A stretch of 64,000 bases of DNA from Bacillota bacterium (GTDB lineage Bacteria; Bacillota; Clostridia; Lachnospirales; Cellulosilyticaceae). The first letter of the stretch is position 1. Each line of letters starts with the position of its first letter. The notes under the pieces were generated by a model, which searched no databases, was not told the origin of the DNA, and saw only the letters and a list, made by a program, of their open reading frames with translations. Below, piece after piece: positions 18,063-27,904 of the stretch. The DNA lies in assembly GCA_023410675.1 (NCBI GenBank), contig JAEYPM010000023.1, positions 12,884 to 76,883 on the forward strand, in the 5' to 3' direction. The position numbers and the translations under genes were made by a program.

Positions 18063-18091
18063 ATTTTAACAACCTATAGGGAGGAAAAAAC

Positions 18092-19477
18092 ATGCAAGAG
18101 AAAAATATGCAGCAAATAGTAGCACTTTCAAAGTCAAGAGGTTTTGTTTATCCTGGTTCAGAAATATATGGGGGTCTTGCAAACTCATGGGACTATGGCC
18201 CACTTGGTGTAGAATTTAAAAACAATATAAAAAGAGCTTGGTGGAAGAAGTTTATTCAAGAAAGCCCTTATAATGTAGGTGTTGATTGTGCAATTCTAAT
18301 GAATTCTCAAGTATGGGAAGCCTCAGGACACATTGGAGGCTTTAATGATCCACTAATGGACTGTAAAGAGTGTAAAGAGCGCTTTAGAGCTGATAAATTA
18401 ATAGAAGACTTTTTGGCACAAAAAGGCGAACCACAAACTGTAGATGGCTGGAGTAACGAGCAAATGCAGGACTATATAAAACAAAACAGTATTCCTTGTC
18501 CTACATGTGGAAAACATAATTTTACAGACATCAGACAATTTAATTTAATGTTTAAGACTTTCCAAGGAGTAACAGAGGACTCAAAAAATATTGTCTATTT
18601 AAGACCTGAGACTGCACAAGGAATATTTGTTAATTTTAAAAACGTACAAAGAACAACTAGAAAAAAGGTTCCTTTTGGTATAGGACAAATAGGTAAGTCT
18701 TTTAGAAATGAAATCACTCCTGGTAACTTTATTTTTAGAATAAGAGAATTTGAGCAAATGGAATTAGAATTTTTCTGTAAACCAGGAACTGATTTAGAAT
18801 GGTTTGATTACTGGAAAAATTATTGTGAAAATTGGCTATTAGGTTTAGGCATTCAAAAAGAAAATTTAAGAATAAGGGATCATTCACAGGAAGAGCTTTC
18901 TCATTATAGTAATGCAACTTCAGATATTGAGTACCTTTTCCCATTTGGATGGGGTGAGTTATGGGGAATAGCAGATCGTACAGATTTTGACTTAAAACAA
19001 CATCAAAATCATTCAGGAGAAGATCTTAGTTATTTTGATCCAACGACTAATGAAAAATATATTCCTTATTGTATTGAACCTTCTTTAGGTGCTGACAGGG
19101 TTACATTAGCCTTTCTTTGTGAAGCTTATGATGAAGAAATATTATCAGATGGTGAAGTAAGAAATGTATTTAGATTTCACCCAGCATTAGCTCCAGTAAA
19201 GGCGGCTATATTACCACTATCAAAAAAATTGTCTGAAGATGCACTCAAAGTATATGATATGTTGGCGAGACAATTTAATGTTGAATATGATGATGCAGGT
19301 TCAATAGGTAAGCGCTATAGACGTCAAGATGAAATAGGTACACCTATGTGTATCACATTTGATTTTGATTCACTAGAAGATCATAGAGTTACAGTGCGTG
19401 ATAGAGATACTATGGAACAAGAACGTATAAAAATCGATGATTTAGTTGCATATATACAAAATAAAATGGAATTCTAA
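18092..19477 (+). CDS. glyS: Glycyl-tRNA synthetase, homodimeric type
   Basis: 461 aa class II aminoacyl-tRNA synthetase that charges tRNA-Gly; this is the single-chain alpha2 form rather than the GlyQ/GlyS heterotetramer. Features are GFVYPGSEIYGGLANSWDYGPLGVE at the N-terminus, an insertion with paired cysteines (CKECKERF and CPTCGKHNF), motif 2 (SFRNEITPGNFIFRIREFEQMELEFF), motif 3 (EPSLGADRVTLAFL) and a C-terminal anticodon-binding domain. The ribosome binding site is GGGAGGAA. Confidence 0.95.
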   Translation: MQEKNMQQIVALSKSRGFVYPGSEIYGGLANSWDYGPLGVEFKNNIKRAWWKKFIQESPYNVGVDCAILMNSQVWEASGHIGGFNDPLMDCKECKERFRADKLIEDFLAQKGEPQTVDGWSNEQMQDYIKQNSIPCPTCGKHNFTDIRQFNLMFKTFQGVTEDSKNIVYLRPETAQGIFVNFKNVQRTTRKKVPFGIGQIGKSFRNEITPGNFIFRIREFEQMELEFFCKPGTDLEWFDYWKNYCENWLLGLGIQKENLRIRDHSQEELSHYSNATSDIEYLFPFGWGELWGIADRTDFDLKQHQNHSGEDLSYFDPTTNEKYIPYCIEPSLGADRVTLAFLCEAYDEEILSDGEVRNVFRFHPALAPVKAAILPLSKKLSEDALKVYDMLARQFNVEYDDAGSIGKRYRRQDEIGTPMCITFDFDSLEDHRVTVRDRDTMEQERIKIDDLVAYIQNKMEF

Positions 19478-19550
19478 TAAGGGATTATATGAAAATCAAC
19501 AAGAAGACTAAAAAAAACTAAAACAGACTATTCAATGGAAAATTTTATGG

Positions 19551-19556
19551 TATAAT
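19551..19556 (+). promoter_or_regulatory. Predicted extended -10 promoter for ppdK
   Basis: TATAAT at 19551-19556 preceded by TGG forms TGNTATAAT. The -35 region is weak. It lies 66 bases before the ppdK start. Confidence 0.5.
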
Positions 19557-19621
19557 GGATGAGGAAAAAGAATCGCAGTATATCTGCATTCTATATAAGA
19601 AAAAATAGGAGGTAAATAAAC

Positions 19622-22249
19622 ATGAGCCAAAAATGGGTTTATATGTTTAAAGATGGAGAGCCAAATAATAAAAATTTACTTGGTGGTAAAGGTGCAAACC
19701 TTTGTGATATGACGCAGTTAGGATTGCCAATCCCTCAAGGGTTTATTGTAACTACTGAAGCTTGTACTGAGTATTACAATAACAATAAAACATTATCAGA
19801 TGAAATAATATCACAAATTAAACAATGTTTAGCTAATTTAGAAGAAATATCAGGTAAAAAATTTGGAGATAATGCGAATCCTTTATTAGTATCTGTTCGT
19901 TCAGGTGCTAGAGTTTCTATGCCTGGAATGATGGATACAGTTCTTAACTTAGGGCTTACTGATGCAGCAGTTGAAGGACTTGCAAAAAAGAGCAACAACC
20001 CTCGTTTTGCTTATGACTCATACCGTCGTTTTATCCAAATGTTCTCAGACGTTGTTATGGAAATTCCAAAATCACGTTTTGAAAAAATCATAGATGAAAT
20101 GAAAGAAGAAAAGGGTGTTAAGTTAGATACTGAGCTTACAGCAGATGATTTAAAAGAACTTGTTGTACGTTTTAAAGCACTTTACAAACAAGAGAAAAAT
20201 GAAGATTTCCCAAATGACCCAGAAGTTCAATTAATGGAAGCAGTTAAAGCAGTATTTCGTTCATGGATGAATCCACGTGCGATTGTTTATAGAAGAATGA
20301 ATGATTATCCATCATCATGGGGTACAGCAGTAAATGTACAAATGATGGTATTTGGTAACATGGGGGATACATCAGGTACTGGTGTTGCCTTTACTAGAAA
20401 CCCTGCTACTGGCGAAAATAAATTATATGGAGAATACTTAATCAATGCACAAGGTGAAGACGTTGTTGCAGGTATTCGTACACCAAATCCAATTTCTCAA
20501 TTAGAAAACGATATGCCTAATGTGTATGCCGAGTTTAAGAGAATTTATGAAAAACTTGAAGATCATTATCGTGACATGCAAGATATGGAATTTACAGTTG
20601 AAGAAGGAAAATTATACTTCTTACAAACACGTAATGGTAAGAGAACTGCAGGCGCTGCATTAAAAATAGCAGTAGACTTAGTTGCTGAAGGCAAAATAAC
20701 AGAAGAAGAAGCTGTACTTCGTGTTGATCCAAAACAATTAGATCAACTTCTTCACCCTGCTTTTGATACAAAAGCACTTAAAGCAGCTAAAATCATTGGT
20801 AGTGCATTACCAGCTTCTCCAGGTGCTGCAGCAGGTAAAGTGTATTTTACAGCTGAAGATGCAAAAGCAGCTGCAGCAAGAGGAGAAAGAGTAATCTTAG
20901 TACGTCTTGAAACTTCACCAGAAGATATTGAAGGTATGGCAGCTGCAAAAGGTATCTTAACTGTACGTGGTGGTATGACTTCACATGCAGCGGTTGTTGC
21001 ACGTGGAATGGGTACATGCTGTGTATCTGGATGTGGTGATATCAAAATGAATGAAGAAGACAAAACTTTTGAATTAGCTGGAAAAACATATAAAGAGGGA
21101 GACTATATTTCTCTTGATGGTTCAACAGGAAATATTTATGGAGAAGATATTGCTACTGTAGAACCAGAAATAACAGGTGATTTTGAAACATTAATGAAAT
21201 GGGCAGATAAAGCACGTACATTAAAAGTTCGCACAAATGCCGATTCTCCAAAAGATGCAAAAAATGCAATTAGATTTGGTGCAGAAGGTATTGGACTTTG
21301 TCGTACAGAGCATATGTTCTTTGAAGAAGATCGTATTATGAAAGTACGTAAAATGATTGTTGCTAAGAGTGAAACAGAAAGAAGAGAAGCTCTTTCTGCA
21401 TTACTTCCACTTCAAAAAGGTGACTTTGCAGGTATCTATGAAGCTATGGAATCAAGACCAGTAACAATTCGCCTTCTTGATCCACCACTTCATGAATTTT
21501 TACCTCATACAAATGAAGAAATAGCTGAACTTGCAAAAGAATTGAATATATCATTTGATGAATTAAAAGCAACAGTTGATTCTTTACATGAATTCAATCC
21601 TATGATGGGACATCGTGGATGCCGTCTTGCTGTATCTTACCCAGAAATAGCAGAGATGCAAGCACGTGCTATTATGGAAGCTGCTGTACAAGTTAAGAAA
21701 GAAAAAGGATATGATATTATTCCTGAAATTATGATTCCACTTGTAGGCGAAAAGAAAGAATTACAATTTGTTAAAGAAGTTGTTGTAAATACAGCAGAAC
21801 AAGTAATCAAAGAAGCTGGTATTTCAGTAGAATATCATGTAGGAACAATGATCGAAATTCCTCGTGCAGCACTTACAGCTGATGCTATTGCTGAAGAAGC
21901 AGAATTCTTCTCATTTGGAACAAACGATTTAACACAAATGACATTTGGATTCTCACGTGATGATGCAGGTAAATTCTTAGAAGACTATTATTCAAAGAAT
22001 ATTTACGAAACAGATCCATTTGCACGTCTTGACCAAACAGGAGTAGGACAACTTGTTGAAATCGCTGCTCAAAAAGGAAGAAAAACTCGTCCAAATATCA
22101 AACTTGGTATTTGTGGAGAACATGGTGGCGATCCTTCTTCAATCGAATTCTGCCATAAAGTAGGATTGAACTATGTATCTTGCTCTCCATTCCGTGTACC
22201 AATAGCTCGTTTAGCAGCAGCTCAAGCAGCTATTAAAAACAAGAATTAA
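19622..22249 (+). CDS. ppdK: Pyruvate, phosphate dikinase
   Basis: 875 aa. It interconverts pyruvate + ATP + Pi with PEP + AMP + PPi and serves PPi-linked glycolysis or gluconeogenesis in anaerobes. The N-terminal ATP-grasp domain is followed by the swivelling His domain with GGMTSHAAVVARG (phosphorylated His455) and the C-terminal PEP/pyruvate TIM barrel (GLCRTEHMFF, GTNDLTQMTFG, GICGEHGGDPSS with the catalytic Cys). Codon use is biased to GCA/CGT/GAA in the manner of a highly expressed gene. The ribosome binding site is AGGAGGTAAA and a terminator follows. Confidence 0.97.
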   Translation: MSQKWVYMFKDGEPNNKNLLGGKGANLCDMTQLGLPIPQGFIVTTEACTEYYNNNKTLSDEIISQIKQCLANLEEISGKKFGDNANPLLVSVRSGARVSMPGMMDTVLNLGLTDAAVEGLAKKSNNPRFAYDSYRRFIQMFSDVVMEIPKSRFEKIIDEMKEEKGVKLDTELTADDLKELVVRFKALYKQEKNEDFPNDPEVQLMEAVKAVFRSWMNPRAIVYRRMNDYPSSWGTAVNVQMMVFGNMGDTSGTGVAFTRNPATGENKLYGEYLINAQGEDVVAGIRTPNPISQLENDMPNVYAEFKRIYEKLEDHYRDMQDMEFTVEEGKLYFLQTRNGKRTAGAALKIAVDLVAEGKITEEEAVLRVDPKQLDQLLHPAFDTKALKAAKIIGSALPASPGAAAGKVYFTAEDAKAAAARGERVILVRLETSPEDIEGMAAAKGILTVRGGMTSHAAVVARGMGTCCVSGCGDIKMNEEDKTFELAGKTYKEGDYISLDGSTGNIYGEDIATVEPEITGDFETLMKWADKARTLKVRTNADSPKDAKNAIRFGAEGIGLCRTEHMFFEEDRIMKVRKMIVAKSETERREALSALLPLQKGDFAGIYEAMESRPVTIRLLDPPLHEFLPHTNEEIAELAKELNISFDELKATVDSLHEFNPMMGHRGCRLAVSYPEIAEMQARAIMEAAVQVKKEKGYDIIPEIMIPLVGEKKELQFVKEVVVNTAEQVIKEAGISVEYHVGTMIEIPRAALTADAIAEEAEFFSFGTNDLTQMTFGFSRDDAGKFLEDYYSKNIYETDPFARLDQTGVGQLVEIAAQKGRKTRPNIKLGICGEHGGDPSSIEFCHKVGLNYVSCSPFRVPIARLAAAQAAIKNKN

Positions 22250-22298
22250 TAAAAAACCACCACAATAGTGATGGGACTCAATTGATAAATAATATATG

Positions 22299-22343
22299 AA
22301 AACCTGTATTTGGCACAGCAACGTCAGATACAGGTTTTTTTGT
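22299..22343 (+). terminator. Terminator after ppdK
   Basis: The arms AAAACCTGTAT (22299-22309) and ATACAGGTTTT (22328-22338) enclose an 18-base loop and are followed by T7. Confidence 0.85.
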
Positions 22344-22440
22344 TTAGTGTCAATATTTATTTATAAAAGCATTTTTAAATTGCAAATCGCTAATTCAATT
22401 ACTTAATTTAGAGCTTGTAATTGCATTTGAAAGCTTATGT

Positions 22441-23001
22441 TTATTCTTTCTCAAGTACCTCTGAGAACTTCTTTACTTGACAATTAAATAATGACTTATT
22501 CTCTTCAGATAAAATTAGTTTTCCAGTTTGAAAAGCTTCCATTGGTATTGAAATACCTGCCAGTTCATCTAAAGGGTTCATAGACATACGACTTAAAAGA
22601 CCTTTTAACTCATTCATTACTAATGAAGCTGCAGAACGTCCTGCAGCACCGCTAATTGCAACTAACTTTCCACTTATAAAATCAGGAGCACCCAATAAGC
22701 CTGGTTCAACGGGTCGTGAAATCCAATCCAATATATTTTTTAGTGGAGACGGAACACTTCCATTGTATTCTGGTGTTACAAGCCAAAGAGCATCCGATTT
22801 TTTCACTTCTTCTCTAATTGCATAAACAGCAGCTGGAGCAGGAAATTCTATATCTTGATTCATAAGAGGCACGTTTGAAATAATGATCTGAGTTACAAAA
22901 TATCCTTTGGACTCAAGTATTGATTTTACATAATCTACAATTGATTGGTTAAATGATCCTTTGCGTAATGATCCATTAATAATAGCAATATGTTTTAACA
23001 T
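22441..23001 (-). CDS. NADPH-dependent FMN reductase
   Basis: 186 aa flavodoxin-fold oxidoreductase. The phosphate-binding loop INGSLRKGSFNQ lies near the N-terminus and TPEYNGSVPSPLKNILDW is the classic FMN-reductase/azoreductase stretch; AISGAAGRSAA is the later loop. It reduces flavin or quinones with NAD(P)H in the cytosol. It is alone on the minus strand, with AGAAGGCG upstream of its ATG, next to a degraded region. The electron acceptor cannot be told. Confidence 0.9.
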   Translation of the reverse strand: MLKHIAIINGSLRKGSFNQSIVDYVKSILESKGYFVTQIIISNVPLMNQDIEFPAPAAVYAIREEVKKSDALWLVTPEYNGSVPSPLKNILDWISRPVEPGLLGAPDFISGKLVAISGAAGRSAASLVMNELKGLLSRMSMNPLDELAGISIPMEAFQTGKLILSEENKSLFNCQVKKFSEVLEKE

Positions 23002-23396
23002 GATATTCGCCTTCTTTCTTTTTTATTTTATATAGTAACAACTCAAACATGTGTAATACTATGAATCATTAATCTAGTTCTTAATTAATAGTATTCCCTT
23101 TTTGAGTATCATAATATTTTGGTTGCGTTAATTATATAAAATTTCCATAGGGTGTTTCAACCATTTTTAATTATTTGTTGAATAATAAAATCCTTAGACA
23201 GAGTTATCAAATTTGTGGTTTTAGATTATACAAGGATATCCATTTTACATTTGTAGAATTCTAACCCATTTATATGAACATTAACAATATTTATATTTAA
23301 TTAATTATTGTTTCGTAGTATAATGAGCGTGTTTAAATTAGAGAAAGTAATTTTTGCTTTAATGTTATAATATTATACGATAGGACTTAATAGTTC
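23002..23396. other. A/T-rich intergenic region, no gene seen
   Basis: About 395 bases without a credible reading frame on either strand. Two TATAAT-like boxes are present (around 23317 and 23362) ahead of the pseudogene, possibly remnants of its promoter. No hairpin terminator is evident. Confidence 0.4.
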
Positions 23397-23967
23397 ATGA
23401 TCATTAATGGATATGCTCATGCCTGTGGAGAATATCTAACAGTAGAAAAAATAGTAGAGAAATTAACTAAGGCGGAAGTAGATATGATACTTTTAACAGC
23501 AGGGCAATATAAAAGCAATAACCCTCATGGAATGAAAAATTCTGCATACATAGATGTGTTGGATGATGCTGTCAGTAAAATTAATCATAATATACGCCTA
23601 TTTACTTCACTGATTGTGATCTTAGCACCGAAAAAATAAAAGTCATTATGATAAATGAGGTTCCACCAAGGAACCTAGAAGATTGGTTTTACAGCACTAC
23701 TGAAAATCCTGATTATATGAAAACAACCATTGAACTATTTAAAAATGCAGGTGTCAAAGTCAAAAGCATGTAAGGTATTCTTGCACTAGGCATTTATATG
23801 ACTACGGTCGTTAAAAACCCTAAGACAGGCTATACAGTAGATTTAGAAGTTATTAAAGAACATCTCCCTTTACTTAAAGCTGAAATAAAGTTGTTTCCGA
23901 ACCTTAAGGTGATTATGTTGAAATGATATCTGATGATATACACCGAATGTTACATTTAATAAAATGA
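23397..23967 (+). pseudogene. Fused remnants: amidohydrolase N-terminus joined to a uracil-DNA glycosylase-like protein
   Basis: The first ~45 codons (IINGYAHACGEYLTVEKI, VDMILLTAGQY) resemble the start of a metal-dependent amidohydrolase, but no ribosome binding site precedes the ATG and the frame closes at 23639. From about 23600 another frame reads YFTDCDLSTEKIKVIMINE, VPPRNLEDWFYSTT and TIELFKNAGVKVKSM, is cut by TAA at 23771, continues in the same frame with ALGIYMTTVVKNPKTGY and LPLLKAEIKLFPNLKVIML, then shifts frame before a final stop. That second part resembles uracil-DNA-glycosylase-family proteins of Clostridia (from memory). Two genes appear to have been joined by deletion and then decayed. 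Confidence 0.6.
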
Positions 23968-24315
23968 CAAGGGTGTTGTGGTGTCTGTTACAAGAAGAAA
24001 TTAATCTGATATATAAATAAAGATTTGCATATAAAAATTTAATATTTCTAAATCACTAGTTTATCATTACTAAGTAGATGTGTATAAAATTATGTGAAAA
24101 GCTTGCATAATCTAGTACAAAGTAAACAAGGTTTGCATGATTAACTTAAATGACCCTTACAATTGAGATGGTTTTTTGATATAATGATTTTATAGACAAA
24201 CATAGTAGAACGTGTTTTTTTCAGTATAGTGCGTGTTTCTATTTGACTATCAACGAATTAGAAGATTTATATCAGCAAGTAAGATGAAAGCTTCTAAAGA
24301 AAAGGAGATATAATA
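23968..24315 (+). promoter_or_regulatory. Intergenic leader with extended -10 promoter for carD
   Basis: No gene is seen here. TATAAT at 24180-24185 with TGA before it (extended -10) suggests a ~125-base leader for the CarD-type gene. The rest is A/T-rich and unremarkable. Confidence 0.45.
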
Positions 24316-24828
24316 GTGTTTGAAATAGGTGATTATATTGTTTATGGAAATAATGGTGTTTGTAAAATTGAAAGTGTAGGCGTTATGGATTCACCAATAG
24401 CACAAAAAGATGAGATATATTATACTCTTTGCCCTTTTTATACAAAAGGAAGCAAAATATTTACTCCTGCAAATAATAGCAAAGTAGTTATGAGACGCAT
24501 TATAACTAAGAAAGAAGCTATGGATCTTATTGAGGCAATACAAAATATTGACTGCCTATCTTTTACCGATAAAAGAAGAAGAGAAATTGAATATAAAGAT
24601 GCACTAAAAAAATGTGACTGTAAAGAGCTTATTAGGATTATTAAGACGATCTATCTTTTGAAACAAGAAAGATTAAATGAAGGTAAAAAGATTACCGCAG
24701 GAGATGAAAAATTTTTCCACATGGCAGAAGAAAATTTGTATGGTGAGTTAGCCATAGCACTTGAATTAGATAAAATTAAGGTTAAAGAATATATTATTGA
24801 TAGAATCGAAAACTTACAAGCAATATAA
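24316..24828 (+). CDS. CarD family transcriptional regulator
   Basis: 170 aa. The N-terminal Tudor-like RNAP-interaction domain (FEIGDYIVYGNNGVCKIESVG ... YYTLCPFYTKGSKIFTPANN) is followed by a helical C-terminal domain (RREIEYKDALKKCDCKELIRIIKTIYLLKQERLNEGKK, MAEENLYGELAIAL). CarD/CdnL proteins bind the RNA polymerase beta subunit and stabilise open promoter complexes. The GTG start follows AAAGGAGA. It is monocistronic, with a terminator at 24870. Confidence 0.9.
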   Translation: MFEIGDYIVYGNNGVCKIESVGVMDSPIAQKDEIYYTLCPFYTKGSKIFTPANNSKVVMRRIITKKEAMDLIEAIQNIDCLSFTDKRRREIEYKDALKKCDCKELIRIIKTIYLLKQERLNEGKKITAGDEKFFHMAEENLYGELAIALELDKIKVKEYIIDRIENLQAI

Positions 24829-24869
24829 TATAACCTTTGTAGTGAAAATTCTATAGATGGTCAAATAGT

Positions 24870-24901
24870 ACAACTCATGTGTAAAGCATGAGTTGTTTTT
24901 G
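24870..24901 (+). terminator. Terminator after the CarD gene
   Basis: A perfect 10-bp stem ACAACTCATG/CATGAGTTGT with a 7-base loop is followed by TTTTTGT. Confidence 0.85.
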
Positions 24902-24984
24902 TCTAAAATACTAAATTTATCAATAAAAAGAGGAAATACAATTCTTATGTAGAATTTATATAGAGTATACGGAGGTGAGTTTTC

Positions 24985-25992
24985 ATGAATTTTAGAGAAA
25001 CTCAAGAAAAATTTGAAGAAGATACCCTTAGCATCCATGCAAGTAAAGCAAAATATTCTAAAGGTAGAGCAATAGAAGAAATACAATGTGATGTTAGAAC
25101 TGTTTTTCAAAGAGATAGAGATAGAATCCTCCATAGCAAGGCATTTAGACGATTAGCACATAAAACTCAGGTGTTTTTAGCACCAATAGGAGATCATTAT
25201 AGAACAAGGCTTACGCATACTTTAGAAGTGTCACAAATTGCCCGAACTATTTCTAGAGCATTAGGTTTAAATGAGGACTTAACAGAAGCTATTGCATTAG
25301 GTCATGACTTAGGTCATACGCCTTTTGGGCATACAGGAGAAAGGGTACTAAAAACACTTACTGAAGGAGCCTTTTCTCATCATAAACAAAGTATTAGAGT
25401 GGTAGAAAAACTTGAAAACAAAGGTAAGGGGCTAAATCTTACTTTTGAAGTAAGAGATGGTATATTGAATCATCCAACTGCTGGAAATCCTCATGCATTA
25501 GAAGGAAAGGTTGTTCAAATTTCTGATAAACTTGCATATGTTAATCACGACATTGACGACGCTATTAGAGGAAAAATTTTATCAAATGACCAGTTACCTC
25601 ATGTTTTTATAGAAACATTAGGTAGTACATCAAGTCAAAGAATTAATTCACTCATAACAGATATTATTAAGTATAGTCAGATGAAATCCCATATAAAAAT
25701 GAGTCCATCAATAGAAAAAATATTTTATGAGGTAAGAAATTTTATGTTTGAAAATGTGTATTTAGATTCCCAAGCAAAAGAGCAAGAGACTAAAGCTATG
25801 CACATTATTAAGCAACTCTATGACTATTATATGGACAAACCAGAAAAACTTCCAAAAGAATATATTAATTGGTTATCACAGGATGAAAATAAATCTCAAG
25901 TAGTATGTGATTATATAGCGGGTATGACAGATCGCTATGCAGTTGATAAGTACTGTGAGTTATTTGTTCCTGTTTCTTGGAATATATATTAG
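24985..25992 (+). CDS. dgt: Deoxyguanosinetriphosphate triphosphohydrolase-like HD protein
   Basis: 335 aa HD-domain enzyme that removes triphosphate from dNTPs. Metal ligands are visible as RLTH (His78), the pair His107-Asp108 in ALGHDLGHTPFGH, and a later Asp in YVNHDIDDAIRG. The N-terminal RTVFQRDRDRILHSKAFRRLAHKTQVF is diagnostic of the dGTPase subfamily. GGAGGTGA precedes the ATG. Its position just upstream of dnaG-rpoD is a conserved arrangement in Clostridia. Confidence 0.92.
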   Translation: MNFRETQEKFEEDTLSIHASKAKYSKGRAIEEIQCDVRTVFQRDRDRILHSKAFRRLAHKTQVFLAPIGDHYRTRLTHTLEVSQIARTISRALGLNEDLTEAIALGHDLGHTPFGHTGERVLKTLTEGAFSHHKQSIRVVEKLENKGKGLNLTFEVRDGILNHPTAGNPHALEGKVVQISDKLAYVNHDIDDAIRGKILSNDQLPHVFIETLGSTSSQRINSLITDIIKYSQMKSHIKMSPSIEKIFYEVRNFMFENVYLDSQAKEQETKAMHIIKQLYDYYMDKPEKLPKEYINWLSQDENKSQVVCDYIAGMTDRYAVDKYCELFVPVSWNIY

Positions 25993-26092
25993 AAGTTTAT
26001 AATTGTTTTTATTATGAATACACATAATATTACTTTATGATTACTATATAAATTCTACAAGTTGCAGAAAAATAGAAAGAAGGAAGAACAAC

Positions 26093-27874
26093 ATGTATTT
26101 TAAAGAGCATGTTATAGAGCAAATAAGAGAACATAATGATATTGTTTCTATTATTTCTGAATATATTACGCTTACCAAAAAGGGAAATTCCTATTTAGGT
26201 TTATGTCCATTTCATGCCGAGAAAACTCCTTCTTTTACTGTAAGCCAAGAAAAACAATTGTACTATTGTTTTGGATGTGGCAGTGGTGGTAACATTATTA
26301 CCTTTTTGATGCAAAAAGATAATATGAATTTTGTCGAGGCAGTAAAATACTTGGCAGAGCGTGCAAATATTAGGATTGAAGAAGAACAGTTGACACCAGA
26401 AGAACTTAAGTTAAGGCAAAAAAAAGAAAGGCTTTTTCAACTTTATAAGGATGCGGCTAACTTTTTTTATATTCTTTTAAGAAGGAGTGAAAATAAAGAG
26501 GTTCTAGATTATCTAGTGAACAGAAATCTATCTTTAGATACTATCAATAAGTTTGGTCTTGGTTATGCACCCAGTAATTATAACACATTATCTAATTATC
26601 TTATAGATAAAGGTTATGATAGAGAACTATTAATTGATAGTGGTTTACTCATGCAAAGCAAAAAAAATAGTTTGCTGTATGATAGATTTTCTTCAAGAGT
26701 CATATTTCCTATACTGAGTGTAGATAAAAAAGTTATTGCTTTTGGGGCAAGAGTTTTAGATAATACACTCCCTAAATATTTAAACTCACCTGAAACATTA
26801 ATATTTGATAAAAGTAGAACATTATATGGACTGAACTTTGCAAAATTAAATACACATGATTATTATATTCTAGTTGAAGGCTATATGGATGTTATTGCAA
26901 TGCATCAAATAGGCTTTATGCAAGCAGTTGCATCTTTAGGAACTGCATTTACAGTGTTTCAAGCAAGACTCCTTAAGAGATATACAAGTAAAGTCGTCAT
27001 TATGTATGATAGTGATGAGGCAGGCATCAAAGCAACACTACGAGCTATCCCAATTTTAAGAAATCAAGGTATAGAAGTAAAGGTATTACAACTTGAAGAG
27101 GGTAAAGATCCTGATGAATATATAAAAACCCACAGTAAGGAAGAATTAAAAAAGCTTCTTGATCATGCTACTAGTGAAATATGGTTTCGAATATCTAGAA
27201 TAGAAAAAGAATATAATCTACAAGTTACAGAAGAAAAAATTTTATTTTTAAAACAAGTTTCAAAAATAATCGGTGAAATTGAGAGTAGTATTGAACAATC
27301 TTTGTATATCGAAGACATTTGTAAACAATACTCAGTTGAAAAATCTGCTTTTTTAACTGAAGTGAAAAGGCAAGAAATGTCTAATGACAATTCTGGAAAG
27401 TATCATCATACACTTAGAAAGCATACAGAAGACATTCCACTAAAAGAAACACGTTCTAAAAAATTAAACAATGAAATAGAATTTTTAGCAGTATTATATC
27501 ACTATCCTAATATCTTTACAAAAATAGCACAGTATGTATCTACTGAATTATTTTCTACGCTACTTCTTAGAGAGCTTGCTCAAGAAATATTTTTAAGTAG
27601 CCAGTCAAATAAAGAGCCTAACATTAATTATTTTACTAGCAAATATAGTGATGTAGAGGAACAAAAAATTATTTCTAGTGTTTTTATGAAACAAGATGAA
27701 CGTTATTCTGATACAATACTACTTAATAAAATGCTGTTAGATAATATAAAAATCCTCAATAAAAACTATATTGAGACAAAACTAAAGACGAGTACGGATG
27801 TAAACGAAATACAAAACCTACTATTTAAAAAAAAGGAGCTTGACAGGCTGTATATTGATTTTATAAATGGTTAG
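26093..27874 (+). CDS. dnaG: DNA primase
   Basis: 593 aa, makes RNA primers at the replication fork. The CHC2 zinc domain shows LCPFHAEKTPSFTV and YYCFGCGSGGN. The TOPRIM core has VEGYMDVIAMHQ, MYDSDEAG and GKDPDEYI. The C-terminal ~150 residues are a poorly conserved DnaB-binding region. It forms the macromolecular-synthesis unit with rpoD, 21-30 bases downstream. Confidence 0.96.
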   Translation: MYFKEHVIEQIREHNDIVSIISEYITLTKKGNSYLGLCPFHAEKTPSFTVSQEKQLYYCFGCGSGGNIITFLMQKDNMNFVEAVKYLAERANIRIEEEQLTPEELKLRQKKERLFQLYKDAANFFYILLRRSENKEVLDYLVNRNLSLDTINKFGLGYAPSNYNTLSNYLIDKGYDRELLIDSGLLMQSKKNSLLYDRFSSRVIFPILSVDKKVIAFGARVLDNTLPKYLNSPETLIFDKSRTLYGLNFAKLNTHDYYILVEGYMDVIAMHQIGFMQAVASLGTAFTVFQARLLKRYTSKVVIMYDSDEAGIKATLRAIPILRNQGIEVKVLQLEEGKDPDEYIKTHSKEELKKLLDHATSEIWFRISRIEKEYNLQVTEEKILFLKQVSKIIGEIESSIEQSLYIEDICKQYSVEKSAFLTEVKRQEMSNDNSGKYHHTLRKHTEDIPLKETRSKKLNNEIEFLAVLYHYPNIFTKIAQYVSTELFSTLLLRELAQEIFLSSQSNKEPNINYFTSKYSDVEEQKIISSVFMKQDERYSDTILLNKMLLDNIKILNKNYIETKLKTSTDVNEIQNLLFKKKELDRLYIDFING

Positions 27875-27904
27875 AATAGTAGACAGGAGAAAGGATTGAT
27901 AATA

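Noticed and set aside
17962..18091. T-box riboswitch before glyS
   Set aside because: Neither the specifier stem nor the conserved antiterminator sequence (AGGGTGGNACCGCG-like) is visible; only a terminator hairpin is seen.
20752..21063. A 103-codon minus-strand frame inside ppdK
   Set aside because: It is antisense to the strongly conserved His domain of PPDK and has no ribosome binding site.
24814..25134. A 106-codon minus-strand frame between carD and dgt
   Set aside because: It covers the carD terminator and the dgt ribosome binding site and start; composition is Phe/Ser-rich noise.
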